Positions 51,892 through 60,740 of a stretch of DNA of 64,000 bases are shown here, piece after piece. The first letter of the stretch is position 1. Each line of letters opens with the position of its first letter. This DNA comes from Corynebacterium sanguinis (GTDB lineage: Bacteria; Actinomycetota; Actinomycetes; Mycobacteriales; Mycobacteriaceae), in contig NZ_CP038157.1 in assembly GCF_007641235.1 (NCBI RefSeq), positions 62,001 to 126,000 on the forward strand, given 5' to 3'. Under the pieces are notes generated by a model. That model made no database searches, was not told the DNA's origin, and saw only the letters and a program-made list of their open reading frames with translations. The position numbers were made by a program, and so were the translations under genes.

Positions 51892-52995
51892 ATGCCCGCC
51901 GCCGCACAGACTTCCTCGGTGTTCTTTCTGCGCTTCCTGGACTATTTCTGCATCCTGTTTGTCGCGCTGCTGTTGAATTCGGCTGCCCTCACCACGGCGC
52001 GGCTCGCCCCGCTCGGCGCGTCTCTCGCCGTCTTCCTCGGCGCGTGGGTGCTGTGGCGGTTCATCCCCTCCCCCGCCACCGCCGTCGCGGTGGCAGCGGC
52101 GAGCACCATCGTCTTAGCGGTCGGTGACAACGCGCTCAGCGTGATGGGCCTGTGGCTCGGCTTCGTGGCCCTTGCGCGCTCACTCGGTAACACCGCCTCG
52201 CGCGTCTTCGCCATCATCCCCGTTGTCATCATCGTCGCGCTTCACCTTCAGGCCGGCAGCGATCCCGCAAAGATCCTCATCGAGTTCGTCGCCGCTTGTG
52301 TGGTGTCCGTCGCCGGCGTGGCGCTGGGGCGGACGGTGAACCAGATTTTCGCCAGCGAGGAGGCGCTGCGCGCCGCCAATGTCAGGGTCCGCGAACTCAC
52401 GCTGGCGCAGGAGCGCCACCGTTTGGCGACCAGTCTCCACGACAACCTGGGGCACCGTCTGACCATTATCGCCTACGGCATCGACGCAGTCAGGCGCATC
52501 ATGCCCACCAAACCCGATGCGGCCGCCGAGGAGCTGCGCACCCTGCGCGGCCACGTTTCCGCCGCGCTCGACGCGATGCGCACCACCGTTCGTGCAATCA
52601 CTCCACTTGAGCTTGTCGACGGCGACCTGACCGCAACGTGCCGCCAGCTCGCCGAGTGGTTTCGGGGCACAGGCGTGGACATCACGCTCGAGAGCTCTCT
52701 GCGCACCCCGCCGCCGGAGCAGGTAGCCACCCTCGCCCTGGTCTTCGTGCAGGAGGCGCTGACGAACGTCGTGCGCCACGCGGGCGCGGACACCGCCGTG
52801 ATCACGCTCAGCGACACCGCGGTCAGCGTCGCCGACGACGGATCGGGAAACGACACACCACCCGGCTTTGGCATCACCTCCCTGAAGGAGCGCGCCGAGA
52901 AAATCGGCGGCAATGTCGCCTCCGAGGCGCACGGCGGCATCGACGGCGGGTTCCGTATCACACTGCGCTTTCCCGTGGCAGGGGGTGCGCGGTGA
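51892..52995 (+). CDS. Sensor histidine kinase, NarL/DesK type
   Basis: Kinase of 367 residues. Five or six membrane helices fill residues 12-150, with little extracellular sequence, so it may sense the membrane itself. The HisKA_3 phosphoacceptor is His183 in LATSLHDNLGHRLT. The ATPase domain has QEALTNVVRHAGA (N box), VADDGSGNDTPPGFGITSLKERAEKIGG (G1/G2 boxes) and a short end. It overlaps the response regulator gene by 4 bases (GTGA). A membrane-bound, sensor-free layout resembles DesK or LiaS. Confidence 0.92.
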   Translation: MPAAAQTSSVFFLRFLDYFCILFVALLLNSAALTTARLAPLGASLAVFLGAWVLWRFIPSPATAVAVAAASTIVLAVGDNALSVMGLWLGFVALARSLGNTASRVFAIIPVVIIVALHLQAGSDPAKILIEFVAACVVSVAGVALGRTVNQIFASEEALRAANVRVRELTLAQERHRLATSLHDNLGHRLTIIAYGIDAVRRIMPTKPDAAAEELRTLRGHVSAALDAMRTTVRAITPLELVDGDLTATCRQLAEWFRGTGVDITLESSLRTPPPEQVATLALVFVQEALTNVVRHAGADTAVITLSDTAVSVADDGSGNDTPPGFGITSLKERAEKIGGNVASEAHGGIDGGFRITLRFPVAGGAR

Positions 52996-53615
52996 AGACA
53001 ACACCGATTCGGGCGTTGCTCATCGACGACCACGAAATGCTGCTGCGCGGCTTGCGCCTGATCTTCGACACCATCGACGGCATCGACATTGTCGCGGCAA
53101 CGACCGCGGGAGCTGAAGCGCTGATGCTCGCCCGCGAGCACACCGTCGACATCATCATCACTGACGCCGCGATGCCCGGGGTCGACGGGTTGGGCGTCGT
53201 CAAGCAATGCGCGCCCGAATTTCCCGTGCTGGTGCTTACCACCTTCGACGACGCCTCGCTGGTTTCGGCGCTGCTGAGCGCGGGGGCCGCGGGCTACATT
53301 CTCAAAGACGTCGCACCGGAGCAGTTCGCGCGCGCCATCGCGGACGCGGCGGCCGGCGGGCTGGTGCTCGACCCGCGGATCGCGCGGTTCGCCCACGAAG
53401 CCCCGACCAACGAGCTCGCCATCTTGACGCGCGCCGAACGCGGCGTGGCGGAACTGATCGCGCAGGGCAAAACCAACCAGGAGATCGCGGCGCAGCTCCA
53501 CCTGGCGGAGGGAACCGTGAAGAACCACGTGTCCCGGATCCTGGGCAAAGTCGGTGCGCGCGACCGCACGGTGCTAGCACTCCGGCTATCCGGATCGCTG
53601 CGCGGTAGCGATTAG
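52992..53615 (+). CDS. Response regulator, NarL/FixJ type with LuxR DNA-binding domain
   Basis: Regulator of 207 residues. The receiver has the acid pair IDDH (Asp12/Asp13) and the phosphoacceptor Asp58 in ITDAAMPG, with Lys in ILKD. The C-terminal LuxR-type helix-turn-helix is [36 protein letters not shown] (about 140-195). The GTG start overlaps the kinase TGA. Its targets are unknown; the divergent DUF418 gene is the first candidate. Confidence 0.93.
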   Translation: MKTTPIRALLIDDHEMLLRGLRLIFDTIDGIDIVAATTAGAEALMLAREHTVDIIITDAAMPGVDGLGVVKQCAPEFPVLVLTTFDDASLVSALLSAGAAGYILKDVAPEQFARAIADAAAGGLVLDPRIARFAHEAPTNELAILTRAERGVAELIAQGKTNQEIAAQLHLAEGTVKNHVSRILGKVGARDRTVLALRLSGSLRGSD

Positions 53616-53640
53616 GAAAACAACCCCGGAAACTGTAAAG

Positions 53641-53668
53641 TTGACTCTCGCTGTTGTCGAAGTACACG
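53641..53668 (+). promoter_or_regulatory. Candidate promoter (TTGACT-N16-TACACG) of the rpmB operon
   Basis: A near-consensus -35 (TTGACT, 53641-53646) and a weak -10 (TACACG, 53663-53668) lie in the 136-base gap before rpmB. The leader would be about 75 bases. No Zur-like palindrome (AT-rich TGAAAATGATTTTCA-type) is visible in it. Confidence 0.4.
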
Positions 53669-53751
53669 TTTACGCCTGCGTCAACCGATTGCTACCTCAC
53701 CCCCTCACAGGTAATCAGCGCGTGGGCGGCAGAAGAGAAAGAAGTCAACCC

Positions 53752-53988
53752 ATGTCGGCACATTGCCAGGTCACGGGACGTCAGCCGTCGTTCGGCAAGA
53801 CCGTCTCGCACTCGCACCGCCGCCACTCCCGCCGTTGGAACCCCAACGTGCAGAAGAAGCGGTTCTACCTGCCCTCCGAGGGCCGTACCATTACCCTGAA
53901 CGTTTCAACCAAGGGTCTTAAGATCATCGACCGTGACGGCATCGAGTCCGTCGTGGCGTCCATCCGGGCACGAGGTGAGAAGATCTAA
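53752..53988 (+). CDS. rpmB: 50S ribosomal protein L28, zinc-ligand-free
   Basis: L28 of 78 residues: [43 protein letters not shown] and [19 protein letters not shown]. It has a single cysteine and lacks the CxxC pair, so it is the C-minus form. First gene of rpmB-rpmG-rpsN-rpsR. Its TAA overlaps the rpmG ATG by one base. Confidence 0.95.
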   Translation: MSAHCQVTGRQPSFGKTVSHSHRRHSRRWNPNVQKKRFYLPSEGRTITLNVSTKGLKIIDRDGIESVVASIRARGEKI

Positions 53989-54152
53989 TGGCACGTAACG
54001 ATATCCGCCCGATCATCAAGCTCAAGAGCACCGCGGGCACCGGGTTCACCTACGTGACCCGTAAGAACAAGCGCAACAACCCGGATCGCATCACGCTGAA
54101 GAAGTACGACCCGGTTGTTCGCAAGCACGTCGAATTCCGCGAGGAGCGATAA
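53988..54152 (+). CDS. rpmG: 50S ribosomal protein L33, zinc-ligand-free
   Basis: L33 of 54 residues: [38 protein letters not shown]. It has no cysteine, so it is the C-minus form. It begins on the last base of the rpmB stop (TAATG), so both are translated from the same mRNA. L33 sits near the E site of the 50S subunit. Confidence 0.95.
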   Translation: MARNDIRPIIKLKSTAGTGFTYVTRKNKRNNPDRITLKKYDPVVRKHVEFREER

Positions 54153-54155
54153 TTT

Positions 54156-54461
54156 ATGGCTAAGAAGTCTAAGATCGCCAAGAACGAGCAGCGCAAGGAG
54201 ATCGTCGCCCGCTACGCCGAGCGTCGCGCTGAGCTCAAGGCAATCATCCGCAATGCAGAGACGTCCGATGAGGACCGTCTCGAGGCTCAGTTTGAGCTCA
54301 ACCGTCAGCCCCGCGACGCTTCCCCGGTTCGCGTGCGCAACCGTGACTCGCACGATGGGCGCCCCCGCGGCTACCTCCGCAAGTTCGGCCTGTCCCGTGT
54401 CCGCATGCGCGAGATGGCTCACCGCGGTGAGCTTCCGGGCGTCCGTAAGTCCTCGTGGTAA
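54156..54461 (+). CDS. rpsN: 30S ribosomal protein S14, zinc-ligand-free long form
   Basis: S14 of 101 residues, the long form without cysteine: [74 protein letters not shown]. The usual C-plus S14 is about 61 residues with a zinc knuckle. Third gene of the operon. Confidence 0.95.
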   Translation: MAKKSKIAKNEQRKEIVARYAERRAELKAIIRNAETSDEDRLEAQFELNRQPRDASPVRVRNRDSHDGRPRGYLRKFGLSRVRMREMAHRGELPGVRKSSW

Positions 54462-54476
54462 GGAGGAGCGAAAACT

Positions 54477-54728
54477 ATGAAGCGTGGAAATAACCAGCGC
54501 AAGCAGCGCATGGAGCAGTCCCGTCGCCCGAAGAAGAACCCGCTCAAGGCCGAAGGCATTGAGAAGGTCGACTACAAGGACGTCAAGACCCTCCGTCTGT
54601 TCATCTCGGATCGTCACAAGATCCGTTCCCGCCGCGTCACGGGTCTGACCCCGCAGCAGCAGCGCCAGGTCGCTACCGCTGTGAAGAACGCGCGCGAGAT
54701 GGCTCTCCTGCCGTTCACCAGCCGCTAA
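54477..54728 (+). CDS. rpsR: 30S ribosomal protein S18, zinc-ligand-free
   Basis: S18 of 83 residues: [24 protein letters not shown], then [53 protein letters not shown]. The CxxC-type N-terminal zinc site is absent. Last gene of the rpmB operon. A strong hairpin follows at 54771-54802. Confidence 0.95.
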   Translation: MKRGNNQRKQRMEQSRRPKKNPLKAEGIEKVDYKDVKTLRLFISDRHKIRSRRVTGLTPQQQRQVATAVKNAREMALLPFTSR

Positions 54729-54770
54729 GGCCCGGTTGACAACAGCAGCGTAGGGTCTACTCGACTCGTG

Positions 54771-54802
54771 AAGGCACCCGCCCCCGTTGGGGTGGGTGCC
54801 TT
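54771..54802 (+). terminator. Terminator hairpin after rpsR
   Basis: A 14-bp stem AAGGCACCCGCCCC / GGGGTGGGTGCCTT (one mismatch) with a CGTT loop, 42 bases after the rpsR stop. A T/C-rich stretch follows (CTACTATT). It should end the ribosomal operon before the TetR gene. Confidence 0.7.
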
Positions 54803-54827
54803 CTACTATTCCCCATCCCGCTACGGT

Positions 54828-54833
54828 TAGAAT
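54828..54833 (+). promoter_or_regulatory. -10 box TAGAAT of the TetR gene
   Basis: A good TANNNT hexamer ends 7 bases before the ATG and no Shine-Dalgarno sequence is present, so leaderless transcription is likely. Confidence 0.45.
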
Positions 54834-54840
54834 TGGTTAT

Positions 54841-55530
54841 ATGTCAGGATCCGTGGGTCGCCCCCGCAAGAATCGTCCACGTCGCAGAGGAAAGACCGCC
54901 CGCGACGAGATTCTTGACGCTTCTTCCGAGCTGTTCACGGTCCAGGGTTTCGCTACGACATCGACCCACCAGATCGCGGATGCCGTCGGTATCCGCCAGG
55001 CGTCGCTGTACTACCACTTCCCATCGAAGACGGAAATCTTCCTGACCCTGCTGATGGGCACCGTCCAGCCGGCGCTGGATCTCGCCCAGGACCTCGCGGA
55101 GATGGACGAGTCCCCCGCCCTAAAGCTGTGGGCACTGGTGGCCGCTGAGACGCGCATTTTGCTGTCATCGAATTGGAACATCGGCCGGCTGTACCAGCTG
55201 CCCGTGGCGAACTCGGAGGAGTTCAACGACTACCACGATGCGCGCCGCTCGCTCGAGGACGTCTTCCGCGACCTTGCAGCCGAAATCGTCGGCGACGACG
55301 ACCCGCGTATCGAGATGCCTTTCCAGATGACCCTCGCCGCGATCGAGCTGCGCGACAACACCGGCAAGGCGCCTTACCCGCTTGTCGACGACGCCCTGCC
55401 CGCGCCGTCGGTGATGATCGCAGACGCCGTCCTCGACGTCCTTCACGCCGACCTGCCAGCGAATCGCGGCATGCGCACCCTGGACTTGGTAGCCAGGGTG
55501 CTCGACGAGCCTGTTGATACCGAGCGCTAG
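54841..55530 (+). CDS. TetR family transcriptional regulator
   Basis: Regulator of 229 residues. The DNA-binding part is DEILDASSELFTVQGFATTSTHQIADAVGIRQASLYYHFPSKTEIF (residues 22-67) after a basic tail (GRPRKNRPRRRGK). The ligand-binding domain (75-229) is unassigned. It follows the rpsR terminator and has its own -10 box. The genes next to it on the minus strand are a lipoprotein and a membrane protein, so its targets are not obvious from context. Confidence 0.9.
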   Translation: MSGSVGRPRKNRPRRRGKTARDEILDASSELFTVQGFATTSTHQIADAVGIRQASLYYHFPSKTEIFLTLLMGTVQPALDLAQDLAEMDESPALKLWALVAAETRILLSSNWNIGRLYQLPVANSEEFNDYHDARRSLEDVFRDLAAEIVGDDDPRIEMPFQMTLAAIELRDNTGKAPYPLVDDALPAPSVMIADAVLDVLHADLPANRGMRTLDLVARVLDEPVDTER

Positions 55531-55540
55531 TGCGCGAGTA

Positions 55541-56425
55541 TCAGCAGTCTGCCTCTGGAAGGGAATCCAAGAGCAGCGAAAGCCCGTTTGCCACTTCATC
55601 CGCCATCGCCTGCGCAGTTCCGTAGTCCTCTGCCGCAGGGATGACCGTCAACGCGATTGCGCTGGTGGCCCCATCACTCCTTGTAACACGTGCGAGCTGA
55701 CGCACCTGGTAACCGCCACTGGTGTCTGGGCCCCAGCCAACTTTGAGCGCTGCACCGGGCAACCGTCCCAGACCGTAGGCTTGCTCACTATTGACCTGGC
55801 CCATCAGCGCTATCACGGGCTCGGCTTCCGCTAAGCACGCAAGGTGGGACGCGATAACCGCTTCCTGGCTCGTGGAAAGCAGCGTCTGCCCGTACGTGGA
55901 GAATTCAGGGCGAACCTTCTCTGTATTTACGGCAACGCCCACTGTCGCTTCGGCTAGGACCTGATTAACCTGCTCGGGATCGAGGTTGATCCACATCTGC
56001 TCGGCAGCCGCGTTATCCGACGCCTGGATTGCAGGCGGCGCATACTCGCGCGCAAGCTGTGGGTCACTGCGGTACGCCGCGACGCTTATGGGAACCTTGA
56101 TCGTCGACCAGGCGGGGTAGGCAGCGTCATCTCCAGCGCTGACAACTTGGCCCTCGCCTGCCACAGCGATACCGACCGTCCCCCCGTAGTACATCGCAAC
56201 CGAATCAGCGACGCTTTGAAGCTGCGTGCGCAGGTCAGGGGTGACGGTAGTTGGCGATGCCTCGCCGGGAGGAGGTACTACGAAGGTAGTGATAGTCACG
56301 GTCGCCTTTGCATCGCGGGAGGAGGTAGGAGCGATGTCGGAAATACCGAGGGTCCCGGCACTACATCCGCTCAAAACCGCAAGAGCTGTAGCTGCTACTG
56401 CGACGTTGAAGAATCGCTTGCTCAC
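55541..56425 (-). CDS. SxxK serine hydrolase lipoprotein (class A beta-lactamase-like)
   Basis: Lipoprotein of 294 residues: a signal peptide with LSGC as lipobox (Cys near residue 21). The fold shows the SxxK nucleophile in WSTIKVPIS, the SDN-like motif in QASDNAAAEQMW and a KTG-like KVGWG. These are the hallmarks of class A beta-lactamase and PBP-like proteins, but the second motif is not a clear SDN and the protein may be a wall-acting esterase. It overlaps the upstream membrane protein by 4 bases (ATGA). A resistance role is not shown. Confidence 0.75.
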   Translation of the reverse strand: MSKRFFNVAVAATALAVLSGCSAGTLGISDIAPTSSRDAKATVTITTFVVPPPGEASPTTVTPDLRTQLQSVADSVAMYYGGTVGIAVAGEGQVVSAGDDAAYPAWSTIKVPISVAAYRSDPQLAREYAPPAIQASDNAAAEQMWINLDPEQVNQVLAEATVGVAVNTEKVRPEFSTYGQTLLSTSQEAVIASHLACLAEAEPVIALMGQVNSEQAYGLGRLPGAALKVGWGPDTSGGYQVRQLARVTRSDGATSAIALTVIPAAEDYGTAQAMADEVANGLSLLLDSLPEADC

Positions 56426-56925
56426 GAAATCTTGACAACGGCGTTATCGCCACCGCGGCACGTCACGACTGTAGTGCCAGAGCAGCTCATCGCGTACGTG
56501 CGCCCAGTGGTCGGGCTATAAGCCTCCACCGTGACGTTCGGACCACCCGCATTGTTGCAGGCATCGAGGATTGCGAGATAAACGTTGGCCGCGAACCCCT
56601 CACTTGTCACAGAGGTTGCACTCCAGTAAGTCGAGTAGCTACAGCTTGACTTCGGGGACGCGGGAGCAGCGGCACCCGGGTTTGAGCCACCATTGGACGC
56701 GGGTTGGAGAGTTTGAGTCTCGACGACTGTTGCTACCTGGCTCGAGCCCGCCTCGGAGCCCATCTGCCCCCTCCCAACAAAAAACGCGAGCATCCCAACA
56801 AGCACAAGTAGGAGAAACGCGATGACTACCCCTACTGCAATGGGTGCCCCATTCCCGCCTCGATTCGGCGGCACAGTCGCGGGGTAACTCCAGCTCCGAT
56901 CCTCAGGGGCATTGTAGTAGGTCAT
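56422..56925 (-). CDS. Membrane-anchored hypothetical protein
   Basis: Protein of 167 residues with a short cytoplasmic N-terminal part (about 25 residues), one TM helix (IAVGVVIAFLLLVLVGMLAFFVG, about 28-50) and an extracellular part rich in Ser, Thr and Gly with four cysteines (SSCSYSTYWSATSV, DACNNAGG, MSCSGTTVVTCRGG), probably two disulfides. I use the ATG at 56925, with GGGAG 7 bases upstream. Its stop overlaps the lipoprotein start (ATGA). Function unknown. Confidence 0.7.
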   Translation of the reverse strand: MTYYNAPEDRSWSYPATVPPNRGGNGAPIAVGVVIAFLLLVLVGMLAFFVGRGQMGSEAGSSQVATVVETQTLQPASNGGSNPGAAAPASPKSSCSYSTYWSATSVTSEGFAANVYLAILDACNNAGGPNVTVEAYSPTTGRTYAMSCSGTTVVTCRGGDNAVVKIS

Positions 56926-57016
56926 CGGCGTTCTCCCTGCCAGCTCGGATAATGGAGCAACGTTACCATTACCTGAGTGCGAAGTGAGCAAACAACGTGT
57001 ATTTGCTGCAAGCCGA

Positions 57017-58543
57017 CTAGTGCGCGAAGTGGCGGGTGCCGGTGAGGTACATCGTCACTCCGGCTTCCTTCGCCGCGACGATGACCTCTTCGTCGCGGAT
57101 GGAGCCACCGGGCTGCACCACCGCGGTGACACCGGCGTCCGCGAGCACCTCGAAGCCGTCGGCGAAGGGGAAGAACGCGTCTGATGCGGCGACCGCGCCG
57201 GTGGTGCGGTTGACGCCGTCGTCAAGCGTGTTGGCGCGCTCGACCGCGAGCTTGGCGGAATCGACGCGGTTGACCTGGCCCATTCCGACGCCCACTGATG
57301 CGCCGCCGGAGGCGATGAGGATCGCGTTGGACTTCACGCAACGGATCGAGCGCCACGCGAACTCGAGGTCCGCGAGCACCTCAGCGGTGGCGGGTTCGCC
57401 CGCCACGAGCTGCCAGTTGTCGGGGTTATCGCCCTCGGCTTGGAACGTGTCGCGCTCTTGGACGAGGAAGCCTCCGGAGATCTGCCTGACCTCCTCGCCG
57501 CGGAACTCCGGATCGACCTCAAGGATGCGCAGGTTCTTCTTCTCCTTGAGCAGCTCCAGGGCCGCCTCTTCGTAGGAGGGTGCGACGACGACCTCGGTGA
57601 AGATCGGTTTGATGGACTCGGCGAGCTCGACGGTGACCTCACGGTTGACGGCGATCACGCCGCCGTACGCGGAGACGGGGTCGCAGGCGTGGGCGAGCCG
57701 GTGGGCTTCAGCGATCGACTCGTCGGACACCGCGATGCCACAGGGGTTGGCGTGCTTGATGATTGCCACGCACGGGCGGTCGTGGTCCCAGGCGGCGCGC
57801 CACGCGGCGTCGGCGTCCTGGTAGTTGTTGTAGCTCATTTCCTTACCACCGTGCTGGGTGGCGTCGGCAAGCCCCCAGCCCTCGTTGATCAGGCTCGCCG
57901 CTTGGTGCGGGTTTTCGCCGTAGCGTAGGCCCCCCTCGCCCTCGCCGTCGAGCTGCTCGGCGAACCAGTCGGAGACGGCCGCGTCGTAGTCGGCGGTGTG
58001 CGAGAAGGCCTCGAGTGCGAGCCCGCGGCGCTGCTCCAGGGAGAAGCCGGGGCCGCGCACGGCGTCGATGACGTCGGCGTAGCGCTCCGGGTCGGTGACG
58101 ATGGCCACCGAGGGGTGGTTCTTCGCAGCGGCGCGCACCATCGACGGCCCGCCGATGTCGATCTGCTCGACGCACTCGTCAAAGGACGCCCCCGAGGCGA
58201 CCGTCTCCTCGAAGGGGTAAAGGTTAACCACCACGAGCTGGAAGGGCTCGATGCCGAGCTCGGTGAGCTGACGCGCGTGGTCGTCGTCACGCAAGTCCGC
58301 GAGGATGCCCGCGTGGACGCGCGGGTGCAGCGTTTTCACGCGCCCGCCCAGCACCTCGGGAAAACCGGTGAGGTCCGCGACCTCGGTGACCGCGACGCCG
58401 GCGTCGGCGATGCGCTTGGCGGTAGACCCCGTGGAGACGATCTCTACCCCGGCCTCACCGAGCGCGCGGGCCAGCTCGTCCAAGCCGGTCTTGTCGTAGA
58501 CGCTGACTAGCGCACGCTTGATCTGGATGTGGTTCTGTGCCAT
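57017..58543 (-). CDS. purH: Bifunctional AICAR transformylase/IMP cyclohydrolase
   Basis: Last two steps of IMP synthesis. The 508 residues have the N-terminal IMP cyclohydrolase domain ([27 protein letters not shown]) and the C-terminal AICAR transformylase domain with [31 protein letters not shown] and IIKHANPCG with the catalytic Lys-His. The purN stop lies inside its start region, so purN-purH are coupled. The run perM-purN-purH is conserved in corynebacteria and mycobacteria. Confidence 0.97.
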   Translation of the reverse strand: MAQNHIQIKRALVSVYDKTGLDELARALGEAGVEIVSTGSTAKRIADAGVAVTEVADLTGFPEVLGGRVKTLHPRVHAGILADLRDDDHARQLTELGIEPFQLVVVNLYPFEETVASGASFDECVEQIDIGGPSMVRAAAKNHPSVAIVTDPERYADVIDAVRGPGFSLEQRRGLALEAFSHTADYDAAVSDWFAEQLDGEGEGGLRYGENPHQAASLINEGWGLADATQHGGKEMSYNNYQDADAAWRAAWDHDRPCVAIIKHANPCGIAVSDESIAEAHRLAHACDPVSAYGGVIAVNREVTVELAESIKPIFTEVVVAPSYEEAALELLKEKKNLRILEVDPEFRGEEVRQISGGFLVQERDTFQAEGDNPDNWQLVAGEPATAEVLADLEFAWRSIRCVKSNAILIASGGASVGVGMGQVNRVDSAKLAVERANTLDDGVNRTTGAVAASDAFFPFADGFEVLADAGVTAVVQPGGSIRDEEVIVAAKEAGVTMYLTGTRHFAH

Positions 58544-59133
58544 GAGACGCTGACCTTTCCGTCGTTTTCGTTATCTATGTGGGCGCGGCGCAGCACGTCG
58601 ACGATGAGCGCGCGCTCATGAACCTTGATTCTTTCGTGCAATTCGGCCTCGGTCTCGCCGTCGCGGACCTCCACGGCCTTTTGGGCGATGATCTCGCCCG
58701 TATCCACGCCGGCATCGATGTAGTGGACGGTCGTGCCGGTGACCTTGACGCCGTACGCCAGCGCGTCGCGCACGGCGTGCGCGCCGGGGAAGGACGGCAG
58801 CAGGGCCGGGTGGGTGTTAATCAGGCGGCCCTCGAAGCGCTCAAGGAACTCTTGACCGACGATGCGCATGAACCCCGCGGAGACGACGATGTCGGGCTCG
58901 CCTTGGCTCACAGCATCGCGCAGCGCCCGATTCCACTGCGCGCGATCCTGGCCAAGTTCAACGATTTCCGTGCGCACCCCGGCGGCCGCCGCGCGCTCGA
59001 TCGCCGGGCAATCGGTATCGGCGACGACCAGGCTCACGCGGTAGGAATCGTCCTGGTTATCGAGGATGGACTGAAGCAGCGTCCCTGACCCCGAGACGAG
59101 CACGGCTACCGATTTTTGGGATGGTTCAGTCAC
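58507..59133 (-). CDS. purN: Phosphoribosylglycinamide formyltransferase
   Basis: GAR transformylase for step 3 of purine synthesis. The 208 residues from GTG 59133 show the nucleotide loop [14 protein letters not shown], the substrate region [14 protein letters not shown] and the catalytic [16 protein letters not shown] with Asn and His, and DAGVDTGEI with the Asp. It overlaps purH by 37 bases and follows perM after 10 bases. The frame is open upstream of the GTG, but homology starts here. Confidence 0.95.
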   Translation of the reverse strand: MTEPSQKSVAVLVSGSGTLLQSILDNQDDSYRVSLVVADTDCPAIERAAAAGVRTEIVELGQDRAQWNRALRDAVSQGEPDIVVSAGFMRIVGQEFLERFEGRLINTHPALLPSFPGAHAVRDALAYGVKVTGTTVHYIDAGVDTGEIIAQKAVEVRDGETEAELHERIKVHERALIVDVLRRAHIDNENDGKVSVSWHRTTSRSSVR

Positions 59134-59143
59134 GCCGACCAGC

Positions 59144-60517
59144 TTAGTCCTCGGACTCGACATCGTCCGTGGGAGGCACCCATTTCGTGCTGCCACCGCT
59201 TGTCGACGGCTCTTCCACTGCTTCGGTCTCCGGTTCGGGTGCTGGCTCTGGTTCCGGCTCTGGTTCCGGCTCCGGTTCGGGTTCGGTCTCCGGTTCGGGC
59301 TCCGGCTGTGCTGGGCGGCGCAGGCGCCCGACGAGCCAGACGATCCCTCCCACGGCGACCACCCACGCCATGCCTAGAAGCGGCAGCGCGAGCGGGTGGG
59401 CGCCGATGTAGCCGTACGCCCCGGCACTTCCCCCGACGTACGGGATGGTGATCAGCAGCAGCACCCCAACCCAGGCCGCGACGACTGCGACATTCTTCAT
59501 CGCCAGCGAGCGGGTGGCGAAGAACTGGGCGAGCACCGCGGCGGGGATCAGCATCAACACGGGAGCCCACACAGCGGCGGCGCCGGGGATGGCGGCGAAG
59601 AGCGGGAACGCGGGCAAAGCAACCGGGTCCACGCTAAACAGTGAGGCCGAGGCCGCGGCGTACTCGACGCTCCCGCCCAGCAGGGCGCTTAAGGTGGCCA
59701 CGGCTGCGTTGGGTAGGTACAGAATGCTCAACAGAATCAGGGTGGCGGTGCCGGTGCCCGGCAGCGTGGGGTAGGAGTCAAGAAGCTGCGCGATGCGGCC
59801 GCTGCCCGCGATAAGCAAGGCGATGAACACGACCGCCGCGGCGAGCACAAGACGCAGCACGATGGTTGAGGCGGTGAATGCCGCGTCGACAACGAACTCG
59901 GGTACGCCCACGCGCCGCGCGAGCGCACGCCAGACCACGGGGCTGATGCCCGCGACGATGCCGAGCGCGTGGACCAGGAGCGGCACGGCGAGCGCGGCGG
60001 CGATGTTCGGAAGCTCAACGGGGTACACGTTCGAGGCGTCGCCGACCATGAGCAGCGCGATGCAGGTCAGCGTAAACGGGATGCCGAGGCCCAGCGCGGC
60101 GATCGCGCCGAGGTCGAGGATGCTCACGCGCTTTGTGGTTGCCGCGCGCACGCGCTGCGCGACAAGCGCCGCGATCGCGAGCGGCACCAGCGCCGGGGTG
60201 AGCCCCAGCGTGACGCCGTCGAAGCGGGCGGGGGCGCCGTGGCCGACAAGCCACATTTCGCCTATCGACGCCGGCAGGTACGCCAGCGGAGAGCCCGACA
60301 GGAGCACCACCGCGAGGCTGAGAACGACGACCGCGAGCGCGATGAAGCCGCTCGGGGCGGCGGCGGTGGGCAGGTACAGGCGGAGTCGTTGCCCCCACGT
60401 TTCAGGTGCTTTCTCGGCGGCAGCTGGGCGCGGCGCGGGCGCGGGGCGGCGCTCAGGCCGGCGGCGCCGGCGCCGCGTCGCGTTCGGGGCTGATTGCGGG
60501 CTCGACTTCGTACTCAT
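59144..60517 (-). CDS. perM: DUF6350 membrane protein, PerM-like
   Basis: Membrane protein of 457 residues with about ten helices (about 50-395) after a basic, proline-rich cytoplasmic tail (RRRRRRPERRPAPAPRP). The place next to purN-purH matches mycobacterial PerM, a protein needed for division under stress. The cytoplasmic C-terminal region is a low-complexity run of Glu-Pro repeats (about residues 410-440), encoded by 6-base units at about 59225-59310. The length of this run may vary between strains. I assign the name by synteny and topology. Confidence 0.75.
   Translation of the reverse strand: MSTKSSPQSAPNATRRRRRRPERRPAPAPRPAAAEKAPETWGQRLRLYLPTAAAPSGFIALAVVVLSLAVVLLSGSPLAYLPASIGEMWLVGHGAPARFDGVTLGLTPALVPLAIAALVAQRVRAATTKRVSILDLGAIAALGLGIPFTLTCIALLMVGDASNVYPVELPNIAAALAVPLLVHALGIVAGISPVVWRALARRVGVPEFVVDAAFTASTIVLRLVLAAAVVFIALLIAGSGRIAQLLDSYPTLPGTGTATLILLSILYLPNAAVATLSALLGGSVEYAAASASLFSVDPVALPAFPLFAAIPGAAAVWAPVLMLIPAAVLAQFFATRSLAMKNVAVVAAWVGVLLLITIPYVGGSAGAYGYIGAHPLALPLLGMAWVVAVGGIVWLVGRLRRPAQPEPEPETEPEPEPEPEPEPEPAPEPETEAVEEPSTSGGSTKWVPPTDDVESED
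59225..59310. repeat. Tandem 6-bp units coding for Glu-Pro repeats in perM
   Basis: Direct repeats of the form GGTTCC-GGCTCT and GGTTCG, read on the minus strand as Glu-Pro dipeptides. Several consecutive units are identical. Slippage during replication could change the number of Glu-Pro pairs in multiples of six bases without changing the frame. Confidence 0.65.
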
Positions 60518-60740
60518 TGCCGCTATTGTCCCACCGAAGTAAACAGTGCCGGGTAAGGAACACCCGTTAAGGCGCGGTTTGGAACCGGTGTAACGCTTTC
60601 GCCTGAGTAACGGTTAAAAGAAAACCGGCGAGTGGCTTGCCTTGTCTTGACCGAACCGTTACAGTATCCCTTCGTAGATAACGAGAAGGTTACGATACCT
60701 TCACGGTACGGATCCAAGCGGACAATTTGGAGAGGACTAG

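Noticed and set aside
53616..53751. Zur box before the rpmB operon
   Set aside because: Searched for an A/T-rich palindrome of the Zur type; none is present.
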